Source: Triglochin maritima (taxonomy: Eukaryota; Streptophyta; Magnoliopsida; Alismatales; Juncaginaceae). From it: a stretch of 64,000 bases of DNA. The stretch lies in contig OY821772.1 of the NCBI GenBank assembly GCA_963682175.1, positions 12,206,743-12,270,742 on the forward strand, written 5' to 3'. The translations under genes were made by a program, and so were the position numbers. This document shows, one piece after another, positions 24,909 to 35,994 of this stretch (its first letter is position 1; every line of letters starts with the position of its first letter). The notes under the pieces were generated by a model. It was given only the letters and a program-made list of their open reading frames with translations. It was not told the origin of the DNA and did not search any database.

Positions 24909-25293
24909 AACCATGCAAACATATGTACATTTCCGAAAGCTATTGGAGTTTCCTCCTGCAGCTACTAGAAAGAAAATGAAAGATGTTAGGGTTTGGATTT
25001 AGGGTTTTGAATTTCAAAACTAAAGAAAAGTAAGGTTGTGAGTCTCATTAATGTGAGGTTGGGTGGATGTACAACAAGGAGGGAGAGAGAATGAATTTCA
25101 TTGGTTGCAAGAGATTTTGGAGAGAGAGAATGGAGTGGAGCAGGAGGTGACAGAAATGGCAGGAGGTGAAGGAGGGAGCTTGAGGTGGAGGTGTGATGTT
25201 TTGCTGATTGGGTTGGTTTGCTGATGTGGATCTCCACCTCACATGTGCGTGAGGAAATGGGTAGGAAGATGGGTTAGGAATACTTTATTCCAT
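24641..25293. other. Spacer with (AT)n microsatellite
   Basis: An uninterrupted AT dinucleotide run lies at about 24876-24904. The purine-rich tract at 25060-25200 reads as a serine/leucine-rich peptide on the minus strand, without domain support. No gene seen. Confidence 0.5.
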
Positions 25294-25302
25294 ATAATAA
25301 TG

Positions 25303-27404
25303 GAAAATGATTTATGAACGCAGCGCGTCACGGATGCGCTCTACGTGGACATCCATGTCAGCCCTTACGTGGCCAAAGCATGAATGTTTTTTGTTTTTTC
25401 TTCCTGATGTCCACTCAAATCACATTAAATGTGTTTCAACTCAGCACGTTCTCTCTCTCCACCCAAATACAAATATGATGACACTCTTTCTTTCTTCTTC
25501 ATTCTTTCTCTCCAGAATAAATCATCATTTCGAGCAAGATATTAGGTCGAAGAAGCGTCTGATGCCGACTCCCAGGATTCTTCACAACGTAAGCAGCGTG
25601 AATGAGACAGTGCGAAGACTTCCCGATGTTCTACATAAACAGGAAATCTGAGATGTTATTTTTTTCCTAAACGTAATTCTTATGGGGTAAAATATACAGT
25701 GGGAGGTTTGTTGAGTTTGTGCGGGGGTGACAGGGGGCGGCACGTTTTTTTGTTTTGACATCATATTATTGCATTCCATATATTGATTCGTTTATTCCGA
25801 CAATAATGAAGCCATATATTATTCCGGACTGCAAATACACTTATTCCGATTCCGGACAGCAAATACACTTATTCCGGACAGCAAATCCACTTATTCCGGG
25901 CAAACTTTATGTTCCGTTTCTGGACACACTTTATTCTTAAACCGGACAACAAATACACTTATTCCGGACAACAAATACACTTATTCCGGACAGCAAATAC
26001 ACTTATTCCGGACAAACTTTCTGTTCCGTTTCTGGACACACTTTCTTCTTATTCTGGACAACTACACTTATTCCGGACTGCAAATACATTTATTCCGGAC
26101 AGCAAATACACTTATTCCGGACAAACTTTATGTTCCGTTTCTGGACACACTTTATTCTTAAACCGGACAACAAATACACTTATTCCAGACAACAAATACA
26201 CTTATTCCGGACAGCAAATACACTTATTCCGGACAAACTTTCTGTTCCGTTTCTGGACACACTTTCTTCTTATTCTGGACAACTACACTTATTCCGGACA
26301 GCAAATACACTTATTCCGGACAAACTTTCTGTTCCGTTTCTGGACACACTTTCTTCTTATTCTGGACAACTACACTTATTCCGGACTGCAAATACACTTA
26401 TTCCGGACAGCAAATACACTTATTCCGGACAAACTTTATGTTCCGTTTCTGGACACACTTTCTTCTTATTCTAGACAACTACACTTATTCCGGACTGCAA
26501 ATACACTTATTCCGGACAGCAAATACACTTATTCCGGACAACAAATCAACTTATTCCGGACAAACTTTATGTTCCGTTTCTGGACACACTTTATTCTTAA
26601 ACCGGACAACAAATACACTTATTCCGGACAACAAATACACTTATTCCGGACAGCAATATACACTTATTCCGGACAAACTTTTTGTTCCATTTCTGGACAC
26701 ACTTTCTTCTTATTCTGGACAACTACACTTATTCCGGACTGCAAATACACTTATTCCGGACAGCAAATACACTTATTCCGGACAAACAAATCAACTTATT
26801 CCGGACAACAAATCAACTTATTCCGGACAAACTTTATGTTCCGTTTCTGGACACACTTTATTCTTAAACCGGACAACAAATACACTTATTCCGGACAACA
26901 AATCAACTTATTCCGGACAACAAATCAACTTATTCCGGACAAACTTTATGTTCCGTTTCTGGACACACTTTATTCTTAAACCGGACAACAAATACACTTA
27001 TTCCGGACAACAAATACACTTATTCCGTACAACAATATACACTTATTCCGGACATACACATAACGTAAACAGGACAAACACATAATGTAAACTGCACACA
27101 CACATAAAGTAAGCTAGACAAATTAAGTTGATCCAACGTAAAACTTAAAAACAAATATTTTATTATGATAAGTGTGGGCTCTACACGAATAATGAGACTG
27201 CACGATGTCCTAGGGTCTGCACACTGTCTTATCTGTGTATTGGGAAATGAATCGTTCAACTTAAAGAACCGGCGTTTTTTAAAAAGACCAAAACGCGCGA
27301 AGAGAAATTTCGCTGACTGGACGCTGACTCAAAGAAAAATATCTGAGCTGTACAGATCCACGTAAGACGCGTCCGTAACGCCTGCGTCCGTCTATCACGG
27401 TTCT
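25303..27404. mobile_element. MULE-like non-autonomous element
   Basis: The terminal inverted repeats are about 45-60 bp and diverged. The left reads GAA...TGAT..A..ACGCAG, then tacgtgga; the right end reads the same in reverse complement (AGAACCGTGATAGACGGACG, then acgtgga). Flanks carry a 9-bp target duplication with one mismatch, ATAATAATG (25294-25302) and ATAATAATA (27405-27413), the length typical of Mutator-like elements. Most of the interior is a 22-bp minisatellite. No transposase is encoded. Confidence 0.7.
25835..27060 (+). repeat. 22-bp minisatellite (ttattccggaca.caaatacac)
   Basis: Roughly 1.2 kb of 22-bp units ending in ttattccggac, arranged in a higher-order pattern. Several basic units are followed by a variant block (aaactttatgttccgtttctg, broken here, then gacacactttattc) that itself recurs about eight times. 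Because 22 is not a multiple of three and the unit has no stop in any frame, all three plus-strand frames stay open (up to 356 codons, 25909-26979). The FRTANTLIPD-like peptide is therefore a repeat artefact, not a protein call. Confidence 0.88.
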
Positions 27405-27413
27405 ATAATAATA

Positions 27414-28551
27414 GAAGAGAAAAACTTGTACGGGTGTCTATGTATTGAATAGCATCAAATATAGACATTTGTATACTAGTTTTCACATTTTTCAATAAGA
27501 ATAATGATCTTTTGTCTTTCAAAATAAAACTTGTGGAATCTTTATTGGACCGAAAAGGTAAAATTGTCGTGCTATCGACCAGACATGTGTGGGTTCGAAT
27601 TTAGGCCGATGTGTCCCAAACTGATCGGGTCTCCGACCGTGAGATTCCCCAAAAATCAAATTCTTGGAGAAAGCTAACTCTAATAAACTTAGAGTCTATA
27701 AACTCCATTTGTTTGGTTGGACATTGTTATTTGGACAAAATTTCATTTTACCCCTCGTCTAACCTATTAAAAATCTAGACAACTGAACTCAGCTCACCTT
27801 GTTAACACCTTGTAAAAATATTTAACGTAACATTTGAAAAAGAGATGAACATAAAACCGCCTAAAAATCAAAGTGAATTCTCTCTTTAGTTGGTTTTATG
27901 AAATATATTCAAGGATGATTATGCAAAATGTTAATTAAATATTAATATAGGTAATGGATTTGACACGAAAGGAAAACTTTATTGTCCGTGAAAAGTTAAC
28001 GAAAATACATGACAAAAATAGTAATGATATAAAAGCAATTGTCGGTGTTTTTGTTTGTCATTAGACCAAATAATTATTTTCAGATGATATATCTTCAATT
28101 TCGTAAGTTGTGAGTGACACGAAAAAAAATCACCTAAAATCAAAATATCCTATTTTGTATTTTCTTTAATTCAAATAAAAAACTTTAACACCTTCACATA
28201 AGAAAATTACTCTCGTATAATAGTTTAGTGAAACCTTTCATTATGAGTTTGATGCAACCGTTCAATGCTCATCAAATATTCAAATGGCTACTTAAATCAC
28301 AACTAATGCTCAGCTGACCATCTTTGTCGAGATCATGCCCATATGTTCTCCAGAATGCCTAAAGTTAGAAAGTGAAGTGAAAGCATATAACTAAAAATAA
28401 GAAGAGTCAACTAGTAAAGAAAGGATTAAAAGGGGCAAATCTTATCCGTGCTTTGTATGGGTCAATCTCGAATCTATTTATGCAATTATTGTATTAGCTG
28501 AGCCCATCTAAAATATTAAAACCTGTCCTGTTAACGAATAAATTTTGAGTC
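27414..28551. other. AT-rich spacer, no gene seen
   Basis: No supported coding region. A tRNA B-box-like tgggttcgaat lies at about 27590, with a possible A-box-like stretch upstream. That is too little to call a SINE. Confidence 0.5.
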
Positions 28552-29711
28552 AGTTTGGATAACTTGAGTTTTGAGTTTCAAAACTCAAAAGTTTCGACAA
28601 GTCTCAGAACTTCACTTGAGTTTCACACTCAAACCTCAAATTTCATGTTTACTCTTGTTTGGTTTTGATTTTGAAATATTAAGTTTTGGTACCTTTCAAG
28701 AAAACTAAAACATCATGTTTGGTATGTCAAAAGTCGTAGGTTGCGTTTTGTAAAGATTGCAATGGTCCAATTTTATTTTCCAACTAATAAATATCAACTT
28801 CTTTCACTACTTCCACTATTATTCTCTCTTCTCCAAAAAAGTTTTTTTTTGTGCGAAAAAAATGACAAACGCCGACGTAGTTGTTAGCATTCGTGAGTTT
28901 CCTCCAACTTGTATTTATGGTGCCCCCATCCGTACGTTGTCAGTTATCTAATAAACACAATTTCAGCATTATTAATACAGATACAACAACATCTAAGTAA
29001 GTGGATTTTATTCGGTGTTATCAATTGAAATGGTTAGTTAAAAATCTTAAATTTGAATTTTTTTTCAAGATAGGTACATATGCATTACTTTGAATTTAAT
29101 TTAATTTTTTACCAATATATATGATATTTTGTATTATACCAATATGTATAACTTTCTAAACTATAATATCAAACCAAAATAAAAAAAAACATCCAAATTG
29201 TATTAGGTTGCCATGACTACAAATTTATCAAAACTCAGAATATAATCAATCATATCTAAAACAAACGTCCATTACAAGGATTTTGAACATGTAAAAAATT
29301 AACAAACAATAATCATGTATATGAAATGAAACATCTTGTGAGTCAAAACATAATCTTGCCACATAAATAATTAAATATGCCGTATATAAAACCATCAAAA
29401 TAAGTTTAATAGAAGTCATGAATTAAAACTAAGAAAACATCCTGCAAGTTATAAAAATATTTGCAACACATAAGTAAACATACGTAACATAGTAGGAAAA
29501 TTGGGGATATAGAGTAGAAATGAGGAAATCGATGGGGGCAATTTAGGAATAAATTTCTACATTTTTCAAAATACCTGTCCGGATTTGTGTTTTGCAAAAC
29601 TCAAATTACAAGATCAAAAGGAAACCTAAAACTCAATCTTAAGAAAAATTGAGTTTTGAGGTTTACAAAACTCAAAACCACTCCAAACCTCAAAAGTCAG
29701 CCAATCCAAAC
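28552..29711. mobile_element. Possible inverted-repeat element rich in AAAACTCAAA
   Basis: The left end has agtttggata with cttgagttttgag words, and the right end has aaactcaaaacc followed by ccaatccaaacc, so the ends pair as GTTTGGAT/ATCCAAAC with nearby complementary words. No clean target duplication was found, so exact limits and class are uncertain. The interior is AT-rich and non-coding. Confidence 0.35.
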
Positions 29712-30589
29712 CTTTGTGTAACTATACCATATTCAATAAAATTCCTTTAATTGTTGATTGGGAAAAAACAACTCCGCACAAAGGTGCCCTTTAAATATCG
29801 AAGAGAATCGTGTACAAAACTAACAATATTTAAGAAAAAAAAGTTTAAAAAGTCAAACGTCAAATAACCAATCACCGCTAGATAGAATAATTTAGTTAAA
29901 CAAAATCCATGTTGGTTTTAGAAAAAAAAATATGTTTATTTCAGAGAGGAAAACCCACAATTTATCCAAAAAAATATAGATTTTGTTAGATAATAATAGA
30001 TAAAAATATTCATAATCCTCCTAAAAAATAATTAAAGGAGCACTTCTAACAAAACTTGTTTTTGAAATGCATGCTATTATGCTCTATAAACAACTCTCAG
30101 TAGGGTTGTCAACTGAGACTTGAACTCGACTTGAACTTTTGATTGAATATAGGCTCGATTCCGGTTTACCTTGAAAATAAAGGAGATAAGTGAAAAAAAT
30201 TAAAAAATATATTCCAACTCTAAATAAAGAAGATTTTTATGTGAAATTTGTATTTATTTTTTGGTATTTAGCAATAATATGCAAGAGTCAAAATTTTGGC
30301 TCAACTCGACTCTACTCGTTTACACCCTTACTCCATTCAATAATTATTATTCTCCAACATAACCTCTTTAATTTATTTACCCTAATGTGTGCTATTATGC
30401 ATGCTATTATATAATCCTTCCCAGCCCAGTGTACCACAAGCTCGCGTACTTGTAAAAACAAATCAACTTAAAAAATTCCAATTAGGGAAGCAACATAAAA
30501 TTGTAGTTTGGCAATACACAAATTCTGACAATTCAATTACCCAACCCAACTATTCTCACTTGAATTGCCAATTGACATGCCTTGCACAC
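29712..30589. other. AT-rich spacer, no gene seen
   Basis: No recognisable domain, repeat array or RNA gene. Open frames are short. Confidence 0.5.
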
Positions 30590-30836
30590 TTTATTAAACC
30601 AGTGTTACATTTATCACTCACCCAACAATTAATTTTAAGACAACTAGCTAGTACCGTCACATTCGTTCCATGTTGATTTGATACAATACAAATCTTGATT
30701 ATTTCAAGACAACTAATTTGTAGAGCAAAAATGTCAATTATATACGATATGAGTTTTGACCATTCCAAGACACAACTAACTACCACCGCCACAAACTGTT
30801 TTAAATAGACACAATAAGAATCTTAACTATTTCGAG

Positions 30837-31375
30837 CAAGGTTTTCAGAACCGGACCGGTTATCGAACCGACAAAACTTTAGTTTTGGTTCAATATGGTT
30901 GAACCATGGTCCAACCACGGTCGAACCGTTGATGACGTCAACATGACGTCATCATTTTTTAGACCTGAAGTTGGATCGGACTGAATAAATATTAACGGTC
31001 GGACAGGTGGTCGGACCGGTTTGAACCGATTTCTGTAGAATTATTTAATATATACATACCAAACATTAAATATAATTCATGATATTAATCACAATTTTCT
31101 TAACTCGACAAATTTGTTATATTTATTTAACTCGACAAATTAGCTTGAATAAGAATTAGAGAAAGCAATATTTGGATTAAGAGTCTAAAATCTTCATATT
31201 TTCTGATTTTAAAAAAAATTAATAAAATTTGAAATATTTTTATGCCCGGTCCAACCACCCGGTCCAATCCGGTTCGACTAGAGGCTCAGTTTTTTGACTG
31301 AACCGGCCGTCGGACCATCGGTTCCCGGTCCGACCAGGTCGAACCGTCTGGTCCGGTCCGGTTTTTAAAATCATG
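30837..31375. mobile_element. hAT-type MITE with accggaccgg words
   Basis: A 539-bp element starting CAAGGTTTTCAGAACCGG and ending CCGGTTTTTAAAATCATG, an imperfect inverted pair. It is flanked by 8-bp duplications with one mismatch, ATTTCGAG (30829-30836) and ATTTCAAG (31376-31383). Its ends are packed with ggaccggt/accggtcc words and the centre is AT-rich. No transposase. Confidence 0.72.
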
Positions 31376-31519
31376 ATTTCAAGACAACTAACTACTATCA
31401 TCTCAAGCAAGTAGATACAACAAGAATACTCATCACACCGTTAAAACGTAAACACAATCCAAATCTTGACAATTCCAAGACTGAGAACAAAATCACAAAT
31501 CCACACCCCTCTCTTTCAT

Positions 31520-31585
31520 TCTATGCCTATAAAACATCATCAGGGGATGCAACAACCCAAACCCCAAAATCACAAACAAACCATA
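31520..31585 (+). promoter_or_regulatory. Duplicated promoter-like block (upstream copy)
   Basis: The string tgcctataaaacatca followed by acccaaaccccaaaa resembles the block at 32284-32332 just before the start codon at 32361. The TATA-like tataaaa is present in both. This copy looks like a duplicate of the core promoter and leader that became separated from the gene, with an hAT MITE now lying between the copies. Confidence 0.5.
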
Positions 31586-31717
31586 CGGATTAGATACCAT
31601 ACAAATTTTGACTAATTAAAGATAACCAACTACTAATCTACTACCCTCGTAAGTTAATTACAATCCCAATCTTGACTATTCCAAAACAGAACGACGGAAT
31701 GACAAAACACTCCGAAG

Positions 31718-32264
31718 TAGGGCTGCAAACGGGGCGGGGCGGGGCGGGTAAAAAAAAATTGGGTCGCTACCCGCCCCGTTTAGTCCGGCGGGTAGGAAAA
31801 TTTTAATTTTAGAAGAAATGTTAGAAGTTTAATGAAATAACGAAAATTTTAATACATAAATATGTATTTTTTTAATAATTATATTTGTAACGGGTAAACG
31901 GGTTAACGGGTTGGTAACACATTAACCGCAACCCGTCCCGTTTAGTCCGGCGGGTTAACGGGTGGCGGGTTAACGAGTCACGGGTAGGAAAATTTTAATT
32001 TTAGAAGAAATGTTAGAAGTTTAATGAAATAACGAAAATTTTAATACATAAATATATTTTTTTTAATAATTATATTTGTAACGGGTAAATGGGTTAACGG
32101 GTTGGTAACACATTAACCGCAACCCGTCCCGTTTAGTCCGGCGGGTTAACGGGTGGCGGGTTAACGGGTCACGGGTAGGAAAATTTTCAACCGCAACCCG
32201 CCCTACGCAGGACGAGACAGGACGGAGCGGGTTGGCGGGTCAAACCCGCCCCACTAACAGCCTA
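31718..32264. mobile_element. hAT-type MITE with gcgggg words and internal tandem repeat
   Basis: A 547-bp element starting TAGGGCTG and ending CAGCCTA, with 8-bp duplications differing by one base: CTCCGAAG (31710-31717) and CTCCCAAG (32265-32272). GGGGCGGG and CCCGCCCC words form the arms. An approximately 185-bp internal unit (ggcgggtaggaaaatttt..., aacgggttggtaacac...) is tandemly repeated at about 31780-31960 and 31965-32150, with the start of a third copy. Confidence 0.72.
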
Positions 32265-32283
32265 CTCCCAAGTCCAAACCCGT

Positions 32284-32335
32284 CCATGCCTATAAAACAT
32301 CACGGGTCGATGTAATAACCCAAACCCCAAAAATG
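32284..32335 (+). promoter_or_regulatory. Probable core promoter of the small membrane-protein gene
   Basis: A TATA box tataaaa at about 32291 lies about 70 bp upstream of the ATG at 32361, a normal plant spacing for a short leader. The start context is caccATGc. The hAT MITE ends at 32264, just upstream, so the element may influence this promoter. Confidence 0.5.
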
Positions 32336-32360
32336 CACACTATTCACCACCACCATCACC

Positions 32361-32795
32361 ATGCTTCGTTCTCGTCCTCCTCCATCCACCTCCAACCCAC
32401 TCCTCTCCATCCTCTTAACCTCCTCTCTGCTGATCCTCCTCTACGTCCCGCGCTGCTTCCTCCCTCTTCTCCTCTCCCCCGTCTCGCTCTCCGCCCTCCT
32501 CCTCCTCTCCGCCCTCCTCCACTTCGGCTCCAAACCCACCCCCAAACATCTCGATCTCGAACCTACCTTTGAACCCAACCCCGATGGGGGTCGAGCCAAA
32601 ATGGGGTTCCAAGAAATGGGTAACTGTCAAAATTTCATCTTGGAGAGGTTTTGGGGGCCCCTGGAAGTGATCTACGAGGACGAAGGTGGGGAGGAGGAAG
32701 AGGAGGAGGAGATGATTGAGATCTGCTTTGATGAGGATGATTATGACGATGAGGAGGAGAACTTGATCGAGATCGATTTGTCTCTGCCAAGGTGA
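32361..32795 (+). CDS. Small acidic membrane-anchored protein, unknown function
   Basis: A single-exon frame of 144 codons. Residues 14-53 form two closely spaced leucine-rich hydrophobic stretches (LLSILLTSSLLILLY and FLPLLLSPVSLSALLLL), predicted here to be a membrane hairpin or anchor. The middle is short and polar. Residues about 105-140 are strongly acidic (EEEEEEEMIEICFDEDDYDD), and the end is NLIEIDLSLPR. GC content and codon use rise sharply against the AT-rich flanks, and a TATA box sits about 70 bp upstream. The hydrophobic N terminus plus acidic tail ending in a (N)LIEID motif resembles small uncharacterised plant membrane proteins, but I cannot name the family. This is the best host-gene candidate in the window. 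Confidence 0.7.
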   Translation: MLRSRPPPSTSNPLLSILLTSSLLILLYVPRCFLPLLLSPVSLSALLLLSALLHFGSKPTPKHLDLEPTFEPNPDGGRAKMGFQEMGNCQNFILERFWGPLEVIYEDEGGEEEEEEEMIEICFDEDDYDDEEENLIEIDLSLPR

Positions 32796-34138
32796 TTTTT
32801 GTTGGGTTGGAGAAGAAAGGATGATGATGGTGTTGTTTTTTGCAAAACATTTGTGTGGTTTTGAGGAGATTTTGTGTAGATACTTGTTCTCGGATTTGAG
32901 TGTTTTTGTTTGCCTATTTTTTGTCAAAAAGAAAATTTATAAACAAGATTTACAATTGTTGTCTAAAGTGTTACTTTTTACCGGTGGTAGTGGTAGTGTT
33001 GTTTCAATTTTCAGGTGCATTATGTGCAGATACTTGTTCTGAGTATTTTTGTTTCCCGGGTGTCATCGATCTCGAATAAAATGCTCATGCGTGTCGGTTG
33101 CTAGATAAGGGATTTGAGCTGAAAATTTCGCTTGTGCTCGGCTCGACCCTGCCCTCCAGCGGCTCGACTCTAGACCCGTTAACATGCTTGATAATCTATT
33201 TTTTCCTTCTGATAACTTGCTTATTGATATTAAATTAATGATAATGTTGTAAATGACAAATACACTTATCAAAGACACTTGCTTAACACAATATTTGAAA
33301 AACCACGAATATAGTACGGCAACATCATAAATAAAATCATCCACTGCTTAACACAATCTTAAAACCAAATAAAATATGGAAAATACACCTAAAGTCCACA
33401 ATAAGATTCAAACACGCTTCACACCTACATTGCTGACAATGTATCTAAAAGCTTTGGACTTTAATGCGTCGAATGTCACTTACAACTTAAGACAACATTT
33501 TATTTGTTTAAGAACAAAATTAAACAAACTTACAACACAATAAGCATGACATTAGTATTAAACTCAAGAAAAAAAATTACATTCAATTTGTCGTAATCAC
33601 GCTGTTACGTGGGAATTTCACAACTTTGTCTTTTTTCACCCAAATAATCATGTTGGAAAAAAAATACACGACCTTAGTAATGACACCTAAAACAAATATA
33701 ATAGTAGTTGCTAACTAAACAGGTAGATACATTTATACTTACACTTGGTGAGTCAATAACCGCCAAATTTTGCAACAGAAAACAATACAGAACTAAGTGA
33801 CTTTAGAATAAAAAAAATAAAAATTGAGAACCAATTTCAGAATAAAACGCTACACAACCAAGTTCAAATCTGGTTCTATTACTTGCAATACAAAGCACTC
33901 GGCCTTTAGTTTGATTCTTGGCCTTAAGACTACCAATACAAAAAAAAATTGAAAAAAATGATTTAAAATAATTTTTAACATATATTATATATAAAAAAAA
34001 CAAAAACAAATCAGGGCGGCATGTGCCCCCCATCCACCAGCCCGGACGAAAAATCGGGCGGAAAATGTCCTCCATTGTGCGGACGTGTCCGGGCGCCATA
34101 CACCTCCGTCCGGAATTTTTGCACCATCAAGGGTGCTC
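32796..34138. other. 3' UTR and spacer
   Basis: The likely 3' UTR has a gaataaaatgc polyadenylation-like signal near 33075. A block at about 32905-33015 is duplicated at 40318-40440. Gctcggctcgaccc-type words near 33125-33165 hint at an old hAT-like fragment. The rest to 34138 is AT-rich with no gene seen. Confidence 0.45.
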
Positions 34139-34762
34139 TAAGGGCCTCCTTAACGGAGGCCCTTTTCGGGTCAGGGCGAAATTCGCCCCGACCTGGCTCC
34201 CCTTAATGGGGAGCGGACCCGGGTCGGGTCGCGACATGGGTCTGCGACCCGACCTGGGTCACGACCCAGGTCTGGCCACGTGGCCAGACCTGGTTGGTCG
34301 GTTTTTTTTTATGTTTTTTATGTTATTTATATTAGTTAAATAATATGTTAATAATATATATAAATAAAATAAATTGTAAATAAATATAATAATTAATAAA
34401 ATAAATCAATTGCATTAACTATAATAATACAAATTTAATATTTAATTTAATATCGAATTTCAATTGTTGGGCAGCCGTTCGTACGAGTTCAATATGTTTC
34501 AACCCAACTTTTAAAAAAAATTACATTTTCTTGTGTTTTTGTTAAACAAATCAATTAAAGTGTATCACTTATTAATATTTGTTAATAATATAGTAAACAA
34601 AAAAATTGAAACTCAAATAAATAAAATTAAATTAACTTCAAAACAAATTAACAACCAAACACATAACATAGATTTCTACTACAAAAAGGAAATAACATGA
34701 AATTTTACTTAAACTAAACTTGACCGAAATCGATTAGCAACTAAATACATAACTAAACTAAT

Positions 34763-35932
34763 TTAAAGATGTCCATTTTTCTCAGCCCAATCCAGCAACT
34801 TTCCAAGTGTCTTCTCCTCCACTTCTGTGTGGTTCGATTTACCAAATAATGTGTTCATTAATGCTATCTTCTCAGTGGCCAGCTTCAACATTGCTTTTCG
34901 CTCCGATTTTTCACCTCTAACTTGCGAACAATATTCAAGTTTTGAACACAAGTCTACAACCCGATTGTCCAGTTGATTTGCTGCTCGAGCTTTTCCCTTC
35001 TTCTTTGCCTTTTTAACCCCTTCCGGACGCTGAAAGGATTGTTCTGGAGTTTCATCTGGTGTTCTTTCGTTTGGTGGAGACGACCGGGTCGAAGAGCCTT
35101 CCGTGCTTTTCCTCTTACTCCTACTTCCTGATGTTGGAGTAGTTTCTACTTCCTCTAGTTCAATTATGGGTGGGCGTGCACGTGTTGCACTTCCCGAACC
35201 AGGTTTAACGAACGACTCCCACTTTGGGTACTTACGTAACATTTCCCATACATGAAGAAATGCGAACTTAGAACCAACAGTGGATTCGTAAATAAAATGC
35301 GCTTCACGAATTACATCGTCGTGGTTGTATCCGCTCCTTTGACGTCGTAGAGCTTCATCATAGCAACCGCTCCACTTCATTACAACAGGCGTAAACCTCC
35401 TCCAACGACCTTTTAAGGAGTCCGACAGGCGTGGGGCTATGTTCTTGTTCGAGCGGGCAGCATGCTCGTACACACGTGCCACTCTACCCCATAAAGCTCC
35501 GGCTTTCTGTGAGGTCCCGACAATGGCATCCATACTAACCTGCATGTAAGCCGAGATCAACGCTTCATCCTCCAACGTTGACCACGCCTTCACTTTATTT
35601 GGTTGCGGTGATTGTGTTGGTTGGGCGGAGGGATGGTCGTCGCTCTGATTCTGATCATTCACATCAGCATCATTCGGATCATGTCCACTAATTAGGTTGG
35701 CATACATGTCATAAGGTGGTAATGGGTTGTGATATTGTTGTGGTGGTAATGGATTGTGATATTGTTGTGGTTGAAAAAATTGTGGTGGTGGATTTTGTGG
35801 TAAGCTTGGATAGTTGTAAGGGTTGAACTGGTAAGGATTCGGATGCGGAACATGTCCATTACCACGGGGAAATTGTGGTTGGGAAATACCCCGTGCAGGA
35901 CGTGAGTCACGATTATGGTCAGGAGAAGACAT
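34763..35932 (-). CDS. Harbinger ORF1: Myb/SANT-like DNA-binding protein
   Basis: A 389-residue protein. Residues 1-105 are low-complexity, rich in Pro, Asn, Gln and His (PPQQYHNPLPP repeated). The trihelix/Myb-like domain starts near residue 115 (KAWSTLEDEALISAYMQVS) and runs through LKGRWRRFTPVVMKWSGCYD to about residue 230 (FLHVWEMLRKYPKW). A Ser/Arg-rich linker then leads to a basic KKAKKKGKARA stretch, a plausible nuclear localisation signal, and a C-terminal helical region. In PIF/Harbinger elements this protein partners the transposase for nuclear import and end binding; that role is family knowledge. The start is the first ATG, just downstream of a TATA-like element on this strand near 35995. 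Full length and uninterrupted. Confidence 0.88.
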   Translation of the reverse strand: MSSPDHNRDSRPARGISQPQFPRGNGHVPHPNPYQFNPYNYPSLPQNPPPQFFQPQQYHNPLPPQQYHNPLPPYDMYANLISGHDPNDADVNDQNQSDDHPSAQPTQSPQPNKVKAWSTLEDEALISAYMQVSMDAIVGTSQKAGALWGRVARVYEHAARSNKNIAPRLSDSLKGRWRRFTPVVMKWSGCYDEALRRQRSGYNHDDVIREAHFIYESTVGSKFAFLHVWEMLRKYPKWESFVKPGSGSATRARPPIIELEEVETTPTSGSRSKRKSTEGSSTRSSPPNERTPDETPEQSFQRPEGVKKAKKKGKARAANQLDNRVVDLCSKLEYCSQVRGEKSERKAMLKLATEKIALMNTLFGKSNHTEVEEKTLGKLLDWAEKNGHL

Positions 35933-35994
35933 GTTTGTTTAACATGTGATGCTAGCTTTGGATGAGTTGTAGGAAATGAAGTTTGAAGTGTTAG

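Larger units (their letters stand above)
30640..31690 (+). repeat. Degenerate tandem repeat upstream of the membrane-protein gene
   Basis: The clause 'gatacaatacaaatcttgac-tatttcaagacaactaactacta' recurs at about 30675-30725, 30750-30835, 31376-31410, 31440-31480 and 31600-31690. An hAT MITE (30837-31375) has inserted into one unit. The array lies in the upstream region of the gene at 32361. Confidence 0.55.

Noticed and set aside
25909..26979. 356-codon open frame (and overlapping 215- and 114-codon frames)
   Set aside because: All are translations of the 22-bp minisatellite, which has no stop in any frame; the peptides share no domain and shift among frames.
25835..27060. CRISPR-like regular short repeats
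   Set aside because: Units are contiguous with no unique spacers, and the setting is plant nuclear DNA; it is a minisatellite inside a transposon.
27540..27680. tRNA gene
   Set aside because: Only a B-box-like string is seen; no cloverleaf can be drawn with acceptor and anticodon stems.
32415..32927. 170-codon minus-strand frame over the membrane-protein gene
   Set aside because: It is antisense to a better supported frame with hydrophobic anchor and acidic tail, and its composition mirrors that frame.
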